Shown in pieces: positions 24,507-34,806 of a stretch of DNA of 55,099 nucleotides. Every line of letters starts with the position of its first letter. The stretch's first letter is position 1. The DNA comes from an uncultured Coriobacteriales bacterium (GTDB lineage Bacteria; Actinomycetota; Coriobacteriia; Coriobacteriales; UMGS124), in contig CAKUAI010000023.1 in the NCBI GenBank assembly GCA_934636245.1, forward strand, positions 1 to 55,099, read 5' to 3'. The position numbers and the translations under genes are program-made. The notes under the pieces are model-generated. The model worked only from the letters and a program-made list of their open reading frames with translations, was not told the origin of the DNA and searched no databases.

Positions 24507-26528
24507 TTATGCCGCAGGCAGAGCTGCGCTCTTCTTTGCCGTGAGGTACTGGAAGGCCACGACGGCCACGGCAACGGCGATACCAGCCACATCGGTCGCA
24601 ATACCGGGAATCATGGCGCACAGACCGCCGGCGATAAGGACGATGCGCAGCACGGGGTTGATTTTCTTGAAGAGGTGGCCGTTGAGGGCCGCCGCGATGC
24701 AGAAGAGGCCGAGCAGGGCCGTGACGCACACGAGCGCCATCTCGAACACCGACGCGTCGCCCTCGAAGAGCATAATCGGGTTGAAGGCGAAGATGTAGGG
24801 CACGATGAACGCCGCAATGGCGAGCTTTGTGGCATTGACGGCAGTCTTCATCGGCTTGGACTTGGCGATGGCGCTGCCGGCGTAGGCGGCCAAGGCCACA
24901 GGCGGCGTAATGTCGGCCACGATGCCGAAGTAGAAGACGAAGAAGTGTGCGGCAACCACGGGGATGCCCAGCTGGATGAGGATGGGCGCACACGTGGAGG
25001 CCATGATGCAGTAGTTGGCCGTGGTGGGGACGCCCATACCCAGGACGATGCAGCACACCATGGTGAGCAGCAGGCCCAGGATGGTGGCGTCACCGGCGAT
25101 GGCGACGATGCCGTTGATGAGCACGGAGGCGAGGCCGGTCAGCGTGATGCAACCGGCAATGAGGCCGGCCATGGCGCAGGCAACGCCCACCGACACGGCG
25201 CTCTTCGCACCGGCCTGGAAGGCCTCAAAGGCCTGCTTCAGGGCAAAGACCGTGGTCTCGGCAAACACCTGGCGCAGCGTCTGGCCCTCGGCGCGCTCAT
25301 GCAGGTTGTTCAGGAAGAAGTTGACGTACCCGATGAGGAAGGCGGCAAAAATGGAGATGGCAGCAGACCAAGCCATGGTGCGCGCGCCCGACGCGACGAG
25401 CCACACGAGCAGCACGAGCGGCAGCAGCAGGTAGCAGTTCTTGCCCAGATAGCGCCACGTGGGCAGTTCCTCGCGCGAAAGACCCTTGAGCCCAAGCTTC
25501 TTGGCCTCGAGGTGCACGGTGATAAAGATGCCGGCAAAGTACAGCACGGCGGGCAGGATGGCCTTGGCGGCCACGTCGATGTAGGGAATGCCCATGTACT
25601 CGGCCATGAGGAACGCCGCCGCGCCCATGATGGGAGGCATAATCTGACCGCCGGTGGAAGATGCTGCCTCGACGGCGCCGGCGAACTCGGGCTTGAAGCC
25701 GGTCTTCTTCATCATGGGGATGGTGACGGAACCGGTGGTGACGGTGTTGCCCACCGAGGAGCCGCTCACCATGCCGCACAGGGCGCTCGAGATGACGGCC
25801 ACCTTCGCAGGGCCGCCGCTCGACCAGCCAGCCAGGCGGTTGGCTAGGGAGATGAAGAAGTTGGCGATGCCCGTGCGCTCCAAGAAGGCGCCGAAGATGA
25901 TGAAGAGCACGATGTAGGTGTAGCACACGTTGATGGGCGTGCCGATGACGCCGTTCACGCTGTAGAACAGGCGGCTGATGATGTACTGGAACATCTTAAA
26001 CGGGTCGGAGTTGTAGCCGCTGCGCCAAACCACGACGTAGATGAGCAGGGCGGCCACCACCACGAGAATCGGGATGCCCACGCAGCGACGGCACAGCTCG
26101 AACAGCACAAGGATGCCCACGACGCCCATGACGATGAGCGGCAGGTCGATGCGGTTGTTCATCATGATGATGTCGTAGGCGTTGGCCGCAAAGTAGAAGA
26201 ACGACCCGGCGCCCAGCACCATGAGCACGATGTCGTACCACGGGATGCGGTTGGGCTTGACGTGGTGCTTGTCGGCCGGGTAGATCAAAAAGCCGATGAC
26301 GATGATGAAGCCCAGGAACAGCGACAGGCGCGTCTCGGGCAGCACGGTGCTGAAAAGCGTCATGTACAGGCAGTACACGGAGAATGCCGCCATGATGCAG
26401 CCGACTACGGTCTTGGGGATGCCCTGCCACACGCGTGTATTCGACTCGCGGTCGTACTTCTTCATCACCGCGTCGACATCAGTCTGCATTTCCTCGGCAG
26501 GAAGGGCGGTCTGGCTGGAATCTGCCAC
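24507..26528 (-). CDS. TRAP transporter fused permease (DctQ-DctM, TAXI type)
   Basis: 673 residues. After a short cytoplasmic start, about 16-18 hydrophobic helices follow: a DctQ-like four-helix part (TVVGCIMAAFSVYCLYMTLF, LSLFLGFIIVIGFLIYPADK) and then the large DctM channel (GVIGTPINVCYTYIVLFIIF, SALCGMVSGSSVGNTVTTGS, AAASSTGGQIMPPIMGAAAF; the last two segments are typical of fused TAXI permeases). The real start is GTG at 26528, with GGAGGTGT before it; the longer open frame is an upstream extension without family similarity. It works with the TAXI binding lipoprotein encoded just upstream to import an organic acid or related solute with Na+. Substrate unknown. Confidence 0.92.
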   Translation of the reverse strand: MADSSQTALPAEEMQTDVDAVMKKYDRESNTRVWQGIPKTVVGCIMAAFSVYCLYMTLFSTVLPETRLSLFLGFIIVIGFLIYPADKHHVKPNRIPWYDIVLMVLGAGSFFYFAANAYDIIMMNNRIDLPLIVMGVVGILVLFELCRRCVGIPILVVVAALLIYVVVWRSGYNSDPFKMFQYIISRLFYSVNGVIGTPINVCYTYIVLFIIFGAFLERTGIANFFISLANRLAGWSSGGPAKVAVISSALCGMVSGSSVGNTVTTGSVTIPMMKKTGFKPEFAGAVEAASSTGGQIMPPIMGAAAFLMAEYMGIPYIDVAAKAILPAVLYFAGIFITVHLEAKKLGLKGLSREELPTWRYLGKNCYLLLPLVLLVWLVASGARTMAWSAAISIFAAFLIGYVNFFLNNLHERAEGQTLRQVFAETTVFALKQAFEAFQAGAKSAVSVGVACAMAGLIAGCITLTGLASVLINGIVAIAGDATILGLLLTMVCCIVLGMGVPTTANYCIMASTCAPILIQLGIPVVAAHFFVFYFGIVADITPPVALAAYAGSAIAKSKPMKTAVNATKLAIAAFIVPYIFAFNPIMLFEGDASVFEMALVCVTALLGLFCIAAALNGHLFKKINPVLRIVLIAGGLCAMIPGIATDVAGIAVAVAVVAFQYLTAKKSAALPAA

Positions 26529-26577
26529 TTGTTTACACCTCCAAGAGTGTGAAAACGGATAGGTCACAAAACGCAAG

Positions 26578-26615
26578 GGAAGTCGCCGCAGCCATAGGCG
26601 GCCGCAGCGACTTCC
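26578..26615 (-). other. Hairpin between TAXI receptor and permease genes
   Basis: GGAAGTCGC (26578-26586) pairs with GCGACTTCC (26607-26615), with further GC pairing inside and no T-run on the minus strand. Such stems can stabilise the upstream receptor mRNA and make it more abundant than the permease mRNA. Confidence 0.6.
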
Positions 26616-26649
26616 GATTGTAACGCAAGGAGAATTGGGAGAAGGCGAA

Positions 26650-27708
26650 TTACTTCGTCTTAACCTCGAAGCCCTTCTCCTCGAAGTACTTAGCCGCGCC
26701 GGGGTGATAGGGCACGGACGTGATGGAGGCACCGTTCTCAACGCTGAGCTCGGCGTACTTGGCATGGCTGTCGGTGAGGTCGGCGGCGTTGTCGAAGATG
26801 TCGGCGCACAGCGTGTAGATGGCATCCTCAGAAACGGTGTCGGCGGCGATGATGACGGCGCTCACGGCGACGGTGGTGACGTCCTCGTCGACGCCCGTGT
26901 AGGTGCCGGCCGGGATGGTGGCAGCCTGGTAGTACTCGGAGGTCTCGAGCAGGCTGGAGACGTGCTCCTCGTCCAGGGAGACGAGATAGGCGGTCTTGGA
27001 CGTGGAGAGGTCGGTGATGGCCGTGGTGGGGGCGCCGGCGACGATGAAGGCGGCGTCGATCTTGCCGTCCTTGAGGGCGTCGGCGGAGTCACCGAACGAC
27101 TGGTAGGTGGGCGTGATATCGTCCTCGGTAAGGTCGTAGGCGCCCAGGACATCGATGGCGTTGAAGTACACGCCCGAGCCGGCGGAGCCGATGGAGACGT
27201 TCTTGCCCTTGAGGTCGGCGACGGTCTTGATCTCGGGGTCGCAGGTGACGATCTGGACGGTCTCCTGGTAGAGGGCGGCAACGGTGGAGAAGCAGTCGAC
27301 GGCGCCGTCCGTCGCGAAGAGGTTCGTGCCAGCGTAGGCGTAAGCCATAACGTCGGACTGGCAGAAGGCGAGCTCGGCGTCGCCGTCCTCGATGGCGATG
27401 ACGTTGGCCTGCGAGCCGTTGCCCACGAGAGCCGTCACCTTGATGTCGGTGTTGTTGGTGGCATGCTGGGCGATGACAGAGCCGAAGGCATAGTAGGTGC
27501 CCGACTCGCCGCCGGTGATGAAGCGCAGGTCGGCGGTCTTGTCGCCAGAGGCCTTGGTATCAGTGTCGGCAGCCTCGGTCTTAGCGGCGTCGTCCTTCTT
27601 CTCCTCGGTCTTGGCGGGCTCGGTGGTCTCACCGCAACCGGCAAGGACGAGCGACATACCGGCAACACCGGCCAGGGCGAGGAACTCTTTCCTGGAAACC
27701 TTCTTCAT
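26650..27708 (-). CDS. TAXI-family TRAP transporter substrate-binding lipoprotein
   Basis: 352 residues. The signal MKKVSRKEFLALAGVAGMSL has lipobox VLAGC, followed by an acidic Lys/Asp/Glu-rich spacer (about 28-60). The TAXI signature is clear: LRFITGGESGTYYAFGSVIA (about 62), AELAFCQSDVMAYAYAG, LYQETVQIVTCDPEIKTVAD, GKNVSIGSAGSGVYFNA, KIDAAFIVAGAPTTAI. It delivers ligand to the fused permease 121 nt downstream. AAAAGGAG precedes the ATG at 27708. Confidence 0.94.
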   Translation of the reverse strand: MKKVSRKEFLALAGVAGMSLVLAGCGETTEPAKTEEKKDDAAKTEAADTDTKASGDKTADLRFITGGESGTYYAFGSVIAQHATNNTDIKVTALVGNGSQANVIAIEDGDAELAFCQSDVMAYAYAGTNLFATDGAVDCFSTVAALYQETVQIVTCDPEIKTVADLKGKNVSIGSAGSGVYFNAIDVLGAYDLTEDDITPTYQSFGDSADALKDGKIDAAFIVAGAPTTAITDLSTSKTAYLVSLDEEHVSSLLETSEYYQAATIPAGTYTGVDEDVTTVAVSAVIIAADTVSEDAIYTLCADIFDNAADLTDSHAKYAELSVENGASITSVPYHPGAAKYFEEKGFEVKTK

Positions 27709-27989
27709 CTTGAGCGCTCCTTTTCATAATGTTTGGAATGCCAACGAGAATAGACGGACTCGTACGGCAGCACATGAAACCAGATGATCTTGCTCATTGT
27801 TGTGCGCTGTCTGGATGCAAGTTTATGAGAAAAGAGCGCCTCTGACATCACCGTTAATGCATTTTTAACGCTCCAATACTCTATTTGTGCCGTTCACATG
27901 GCTTTTTGCATCCTTTTGCCCGCCAAAGTGCATGCACTGTGAAGCTTTCTTACACTTAGGCGCCCACCACAACATCGAAAGGCTCCCGC
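27709..27989. promoter_or_regulatory. Divergent control region between TAXI receptor and AEC carrier
   Basis: No gene in this 281-nt stretch. A 19-bp dyad CGTTAA-N7-TTAACG lies at 27852-27870 and is the best candidate operator for one or both flanking transporters. Confidence 0.5.
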
Positions 27990-28925
27990 GTGAACACGGA
28001 CACCCTCGGCATCTTCACTCAGATGGTCGTGCTCTTCCTCATCATCGGCACAGGATACGGCTGCAAGAAAGCGCACCTCACAACGGCAGCTTTTGACAAA
28101 GGCCTCTCCAACCTGGTGCTGTCGGTCACGCTTCCCGCCATGATCGTGGGGTCGGTGCTCAACTCCACCCAGCTGCCCGGTCGCACGGACATCGCGGCGG
28201 CCTTCCTCTACTCATGCGTGGCCTATGCGCTCATGATTGTGGTCGCCCTGGTCCTCACCGTCCTTATGCGCGCACCCATCGGCAGGCGCGGGGTCCTGCG
28301 CTTCATGATGGTGTTCGGAAACGTCGGGTTCCTGGGCTTCCCTGTCATCTCGGCGATCTGGGGCAGCGACGCGCTCATCTACGCTGCCATCTTCAACTTG
28401 CCCTTTAACTTCCTGTGCTTCACGGTGGGCGCCTGGTTCATTGCCAGCGACGCACAGGGCCAGGGCATGGAGAAGGTCACATGGCGCACCTTTTGCACGC
28501 CCACCATCCTGTCATGCTGCGCGGCCATCGTGCTGGCGCTTCTGGGCATCCACAACGTGCCCGTGATCGGTTCGGCACTCGACACGCTCGGCGCCATGAC
28601 CACGCCGGCCGCCCTGCTCGTCGTGGGATCGCAGCTGGGAAACCTTGCCCCGCGTGAGCTTGTGGGAGATGCGCGTCTCTGGATCAGCTGCGCCGCCAGG
28701 CTCGTGCTCATGCCCCTGCTCAACTGGGTTGTGCTCAGTCTCATTGTGGACGACCCGCTCATCCTGGGCATTCTCGTGGTCACCACGGCCATGCCTGTGG
28801 CAAACGTAGGCACGATGCTGTGCCAGAAGTATGACGCCGACACCCCCACCGTGCTGCGCGGCACGTTCTGGACCACGCTGCTGTCGCTTGTGACCATCCC
28901 CGTGCTCGTGCTTGTCATGGGGTAG
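27990..28925 (+). CDS. AEC-family (auxin efflux carrier-like) transporter
   Basis: 311 residues with ten hydrophobic spans in two repeats. Family features include FLIIGTGYGCKKAHL with LSNLVLSVTLPAMIV at the start, RFMMVFGNVGFLGFPVISAI (Asn/Gly crossover) and VTTAMPVANVGTMLCQKYDA in the second repeat. Bacterial members carry malate, malonate or other carboxylates. The start is GTG at 27990, with GAAAGGC before it. It diverges from the TAXI-TRAP operon; both may handle related substrates (inference). Confidence 0.88.
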   Translation: MNTDTLGIFTQMVVLFLIIGTGYGCKKAHLTTAAFDKGLSNLVLSVTLPAMIVGSVLNSTQLPGRTDIAAAFLYSCVAYALMIVVALVLTVLMRAPIGRRGVLRFMMVFGNVGFLGFPVISAIWGSDALIYAAIFNLPFNFLCFTVGAWFIASDAQGQGMEKVTWRTFCTPTILSCCAAIVLALLGIHNVPVIGSALDTLGAMTTPAALLVVGSQLGNLAPRELVGDARLWISCAARLVLMPLLNWVVLSLIVDDPLILGILVVTTAMPVANVGTMLCQKYDADTPTVLRGTFWTTLLSLVTIPVLVLVMG

Positions 28926-29056
28926 CGGGTCGCAGCTGCTTGGGACCAACAAGACAGCAGACTTCCGGCTGAACACAGCTTGAATGCGACTCTTTGATGT
29001 AGTATCCTTATTGCGATTAATTACTAAATACTTTCAACGGCTTTACGGGAGGACGT

Positions 29057-29449
29057 ATGCCGGCAAGAAACACCGTACAGCGCAGCGTCATCGAAGCCGA
29101 GCTGCGCCATTTGGCAAACCACCCCACCGTCGACGAGGTGTACGCCGCCGTGCACGAGGAACACCCCAGCATCAGCAAGGCGACGGTGTATCGCACGCTC
29201 AACATGCTCTCCGACGAGGGCGCCATCAGTCGTGTGAAGATCAACAACGGCGCCGACCACTTCGACCACACCGCCTTTTTCCACTATCACGTGCGGTGCC
29301 TGGGGTGCGGCAAGGTCGACGACGTCATGATTCCCATACTCGAAGGCATTGAGGAGACCGCCAGCGCCGCCAGCGGCTACCACGTGGTGAGCCATACTCT
29401 TCAGTTCGACGGCTACTGCCCCGCCTGCCAGAAAAAAAAGCAGGACTAG
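29057..29449 (+). CDS. Fur-family transcriptional regulator
   Basis: 130 residues. A winged helix spans about 8-75: HPTVDEVYAAVHEEHPSISK, ATVYRTLNMLSDEGAISRVK. Metal-binding histidines follow in ADHFDHTAFFHYHVRC, and two CxxC pairs (CLGCGK, CPACQK) make the structural zinc site. The sequence suits PerR or Fur, and iron versus peroxide sensing cannot be decided from it. The upstream 40 nt (about 29000-29040) are AT-rich and may include its own operator. No ferritin, peroxidase or iron transporter adjoins. Confidence 0.9.
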   Translation: MPARNTVQRSVIEAELRHLANHPTVDEVYAAVHEEHPSISKATVYRTLNMLSDEGAISRVKINNGADHFDHTAFFHYHVRCLGCGKVDDVMIPILEGIEETASAASGYHVVSHTLQFDGYCPACQKKKQD

Positions 29450-29461
29450 CGAGCATTTAGG

Positions 29462-29596
29462 GGAAGGAGGGTGTCCTCCGCCTGCCCGAGTCCTCGTACC
29501 GAGGGCAGCGGGAAACCAGGGCACGGGGCGCTTCGCGCCTTGTGCCCTTCCCTTGCCATCACTGCGGGGGGGGCAGGCTTCGAAAACCCTCCTTCC
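29462..29596. ncRNA. 135-nt multi-branched structured element of unknown function
   Basis: Nested complementary segments: outer GGAAGGAGGGT (29462-29472)/ACCCTCCTTCC (29586-29596); next CCTGCCC (29481-29487)/GGGCAGG (29571-29577). Inside are a small hairpin CCTCG-TAC-CGAGG (29492-29504) and a long one AGGGCAC..GGCGC-TTC-GCGCC..GTGCCCT (29518-29548). It looks like a closed multiloop fold. It lies between the convergent Fur and MoaE genes. It could be a free RNA, a 3' UTR structure or a mobile palindromic element; the strand is undecided. Confidence 0.45.
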
Positions 29597-29628
29597 ACGC
29601 ATGCCCATCCTGTAAGAAGGGCTTTATT

Positions 29629-29654
29629 AAGGAACGCCGCGCATCAGGTTCCGC
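29629..29654 (+). repeat. Lone right end of a hairpin repeat
   Basis: GGAACGCC + GCGCATC + AGGTTCCGC (29646-29654), without its left half. Each array of the hairpin-repeat family starts with such a lone end about 10-16 nt before the first full unit. Confidence 0.7.
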
Positions 29655-29668
29655 TTCCCACTAAAAAG

Positions 29669-29751
29669 CAGGTTCTCATCCGCAAGGCGTCCAGAGGCGA
29701 TGCGTACTGGAGTACGTGAGCCTCTGGAGAACGCAGCGGACGAGGTTCTGC
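29669..29751 (+). repeat. Hairpin repeat unit A (short type)
   Basis: GCAGGTTCT, outer arm CATCCGC, AAGGCG, inner arm TCCAGAGGC (29690-29698), apical GTAC-TGGA-GTAC, inner arm GCCTCTGGA (29720-29728), GAACGCA, outer arm GCGGACG, AGGTTCTGC. The arms pair inside the unit apart from one A-C (G-U on the other strand). The right end is 5 nt from the stop of the MoaE-like gene. Confidence 0.85.
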
Positions 29752-29756
29752 AACTC

Positions 29757-30152
29757 TTACGCGTAGATCTCTTTTTCTACGACGAGGTCGTTCTTAATCT
29801 TCCCCACCAGCTTGTTGAGCGCGTCGATGCAGCGCGGGCGGATGTCGGCGCCGATCATGACGTACATGATGGAGTCGCCCACGTTGAGGGCGCCCTCGTT
29901 GAGCCACGTGCGCACGTAGTACACGCCGGGCCAGGTGAGGGCTTCCTTCTCAGCGGCGGCAACGCCCTCGGCATCGTAGGAGAACTCAACCTGAGCGACC
30001 TCGCCCAGGCCCTCAACACCCTCGCGCACCTGCTTCTTAGGCGTGATGCGCACCACGCCGTTGTGCGTAAGGAACATGCCGCACTGGGCGGCCTTGGGGT
30101 CGGCCTTGGCCTCTTTGAGCCAGGCATCCATCGAAGGTTCGGGCTTTGCCAT
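29757..30152 (-). CDS. MoaE-like molybdopterin synthase catalytic subunit
   Basis: 131 residues. CGMFLTHNGVVRITPKKQVR corresponds to the MoaE segment GAxxxFxGxVR, and YYVRTWLNEGALNVGDSIMY and DIRPRCIDALNKLVGKIKND correspond to the later conserved strand and helix, with Lys residues near the position of the catalytic lysine. It is shorter than E. coli MoaE and divergent, so a role in molybdenum-cofactor sulfuration is likely but not certain. It would serve the Mo/W formate dehydrogenase. The ATG at 30152 is preferred to 30158 because AAGGGAG is then 7 nt upstream. No moaD adjoins. Confidence 0.7.
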   Translation of the reverse strand: MAKPEPSMDAWLKEAKADPKAAQCGMFLTHNGVVRITPKKQVREGVEGLGEVAQVEFSYDAEGVAAAEKEALTWPGVYYVRTWLNEGALNVGDSIMYVMIGADIRPRCIDALNKLVGKIKNDLVVEKEIYA

Positions 30153-30191
30153 ATCCATACTCCCTTGGTCTCATGCACACATGACGGTCAC

Positions 30192-30228
30192 CAAAAAACG
30201 CCGCCTGACATTGTACCCGTCAGACGGC
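30192..30228 (-). terminator. Terminator of the HEAT-repeat gene
   Basis: GCCGCCTGAC (30200-30209) and GTCAGACGGC (30219-30228) form a stem whose variant pair is G-U on the minus strand, followed there by TTTTTT. Confidence 0.8.
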
Positions 30229-30346
30229 GCAAAAGAAGCGCTCAAGCGAAACTGAAGCCAACGCGGACCGAACATGGATGCGCGCCGGAACCGCAACGAA
30301 CGGCCCAGCCGATGGCAACGCGTTCGGGAATGTGTCAGACGCCCTC

Positions 30347-31312
30347 CTACTCGAAAGCGGCAAGCGCCTGCATCACGAGGGGCGCCAGGACATCGGGAAG
30401 CGCAGAGGCAGAGGCGTCGAAGGCCGCAAGAGTCGCATGGGCCCTGTCGTCATGGATGCGCGCCAGGCTTTCCACCGCATAGCGAGCCCCCCACTCGGCC
30501 TCGCCGGCAAGAGCGCTCTCAAGCACGGCCTGCACCTGGTCGCGTGAGGAGCTCGTTGCGCCGCAGGCAAACCCGAGGGCCCACACTGCGGTCGAGGAGA
30601 CATCGAGGTCGGGGTCGTTGGCACAAGCCAGCACTGCGGACAGCACGCGCTCCCCCACGCCCTCGTTGCGCTCACAGCGACGGGCGAGGGCGTCGAGGGC
30701 CGACACCTTCACGAGTACGTCCTCCCCTGCCTGGGACAGGCGCTCAAGCAGCAATTTCTCGCCGGCCTCGTCGTCGGTAGCGGCCAGGGCGGCACAGGCG
30801 TTCGCTCGCACGCGAACCACGTCGTCTTCGAGAAGCACAGTGAGCGCGTCGGTCGCGCGGGCGTCGCGCAGCGTGCCCAGCACGGCGGCCGCATCGGCAC
30901 GCACGCCGTCATCGGGGTCGAACGCCATGACGGCAATGGGCGTGAAGAGCTCGGCGCGTTGCGCATCGGTCAGACCCGCATGGGCCACGACGTTGGCAAG
31001 GCCCCACAGCACGCCCGCACGCACGCCGGCGCACTCGTCATGGCGGTGGGACAAAAGCGCGCCCACGCATGCCGCGTCGGCCTCTCGCGCAAGCGCCTGG
31101 CAGGCAAGGGCGCGCACGCCCTCCTCGGCGTCATCCAACGCCCGGCAGAGCAGCTCGGTCGCCACCGGGCTCTTGATGCGTCCCAAGGCCACAACGGCGC
31201 TCTTGCGCACGCGCACGTCGCCATCGGCCAGCATGGGCTCCAGGGAACGGGCGCGCTCATCGGGAGTGCGACCGTCGTCCGGGCGCACTGCTGTTTCTTC
31301 AGTCTCGGCCAT
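30347..31312 (-). CDS. HEAT-repeat (PBS-lyase-type) protein
   Basis: 321 residues, built almost wholly of ~30-residue helical repeats with the pattern D..VR..A..ALG.I: DGDVRVRKSAVVALGRIKSP, DDAEEGVRALACQALAREAD, DDGVRADAAAVLGTLRDARA, DDVVRVRANACAALAATDDE, DLDVSSTAVWALGFACGATS. Such proteins are protein-binding scaffolds or phycobilin-lyase relatives; no catalytic motif is visible and no partner is evident. An acidic start MAETEETAVRPDDGRTPDER precedes the first repeat. It is followed by its own terminator. Confidence 0.85.
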   Translation of the reverse strand: MAETEETAVRPDDGRTPDERARSLEPMLADGDVRVRKSAVVALGRIKSPVATELLCRALDDAEEGVRALACQALAREADAACVGALLSHRHDECAGVRAGVLWGLANVVAHAGLTDAQRAELFTPIAVMAFDPDDGVRADAAAVLGTLRDARATDALTVLLEDDVVRVRANACAALAATDDEAGEKLLLERLSQAGEDVLVKVSALDALARRCERNEGVGERVLSAVLACANDPDLDVSSTAVWALGFACGATSSSRDQVQAVLESALAGEAEWGARYAVESLARIHDDRAHATLAAFDASASALPDVLAPLVMQALAAFE

Positions 31313-31429
31313 GGGGCCCCTTTCCGCACGTCAAAGTCATATGCACGCACCATACCAAAGCGGGGCGCCGCCCGACACTCCCAAGCAGCGCCCCGCAATC
31401 TATCTCTCAAACACCGCACTTAAAAGCGC
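31313..31429. other. Upstream region of the HEAT-repeat gene
   Basis: About 115 nt without a gene. The promoter of the HEAT-repeat gene must lie here or in the adjoining repeat array; no clear boxes are visible. Confidence 0.4.
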
Positions 31430-31438
31430 AGGTTCTGC
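31430..31438 (+). repeat. Lone right end of a hairpin repeat (array B)
   Basis: AGGTTCTGC, 13 nt before unit B1; the preceding bases do not match a known outer arm. Confidence 0.6.
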
Positions 31439-31451
31439 ATCCCCCTCAACA

Positions 31452-31587
31452 GCAGGTTCTCAGGCGCAAGGCGCGCGGAGCCGACGTGCGCGGTGCGGGC
31501 CTTTGGCCTACTGGAGTACATGAGGCTCCGCGCATGGAGCGTTCTTCGCGACAAGTCCCATGGAGAACGCAGCGCCTGAGGTTCTGC
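31452..31587 (+). repeat. Hairpin repeat unit B1 (long type)
   Basis: GCAGGTTCT, outer arms CAGGCGC (31461-31467)/GCGCCTG (31572-31578), inner arms GCGCGGAGCC/GGCTCCGCGC, apical part enlarged around TACTGGAGTA, and an extra right-hand sub-stem ATGG/CCAT before GAACGCA. It ends with AGGTTCTGC. Confidence 0.85.
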
Positions 31588-31600
31588 ATCCCTCTCAAAA

Positions 31601-31684
31601 GCAGGTTCTGGCCTGCAAGGCGCGCGATGCCGACGTGTACTGGAGTACTCTAGGCATCGCGGAACGAAGCAGGCCAGGTTCTGC
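31601..31684 (+). repeat. Hairpin repeat unit B2 (short type)
   Basis: Outer arms GGCCTGC (31610-31616)/GCAGGCC (31669-31675) pair perfectly; inner arms CGCGATGCC/GGCATCGCG; apical GTAC-TGGA-GTAC; conserved AAGGCG and GAACGAA. The right end AGGTTCTGC lies 6 nt from the clpB stop. Confidence 0.88.
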
Positions 31685-31690
31685 ATCTTC

Positions 31691-34345
<2,655 letters not shown>

Positions 34346-34350
34346 ATGTG

Positions 34351-34800
34351 TCACCCATCCTTCTCGGTGCCCATATCCTTCTTCTCAAGGTCGGACACTC
34401 CCGCCAGCAGCGCCAGCGGGTTCTTACCGCCCTCGGCATACGGCATGAGGGCGGTGATGGTCTCGCGCATCCGGTACTCGTGGACCTGCTCGCGCAGTTC
34501 CTTGATTTCGGCGCGCAACTGCTCTATCTCGGCGTCGCGTTCATCCATTTGGGTTTTCATGTCCAGGATGCGCACGACGCCAGCAAGGTTGATGCCCTCG
34601 TCGGTCAAACGCCCGATGAGGTCGAGCCGCTCAATGTCGGCCTGTGAGTACAGGCGCGTGTTGCCCGAGCTGCGGCGCGGGTTCACCAGACCCTTGCTCT
34701 CGTAAATGCGCAGGGTCTGGGGATGCATGCCAGTGAGCTCGGCGGCAACCGAGATCATGTACAGCGGACGGTTTCTCTCGTCGTCGTTTCTCGAGGGCAT
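34351..34800 (-). CDS. hspR: Heat-shock repressor HspR (MerR family)
   Basis: 149 residues. The MerR-type HTH sits at about 14-80: MISVAAELTGMHPQTLRIYE, SKGLVNPRRSSGNTRLYSQA, DIERLDLIGRLTDEGINLAG. A coiled coil (about 90-120, MKTQMDERDAEIEQLRAEIK) mediates dimerisation. HspR uses DnaK as co-repressor and binds HAIR sites (CTTGAGT-N7-ACTCAAG) upstream of dnaK/clpB in actinobacteria. I do not see a good HAIR match in front of dnaK here. It lies 6 nt after dnaJ. Confidence 0.95.
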   Translation of the reverse strand: MPSRNDDERNRPLYMISVAAELTGMHPQTLRIYESKGLVNPRRSSGNTRLYSQADIERLDLIGRLTDEGINLAGVVRILDMKTQMDERDAEIEQLRAEIKELREQVHEYRMRETITALMPYAEGGKNPLALLAGVSDLEKKDMGTEKDG

Positions 34801-34806
34801 CTTGGA

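Noticed and set aside
29462..29596. Cobalamin riboswitch on the minus strand
   Set aside because: Words such as GGGAAGG and CTGCCCC occur, but order and spacing do not match and the strand points into the 3' end of the Fur-family gene.
31420..31690. Small reading frames in the repeat arrays encoding YWSTLG-like peptides
   Set aside because: They result from the conserved GTACTGGAGTAC part of the hairpin repeats read in one frame, and have no start signals.
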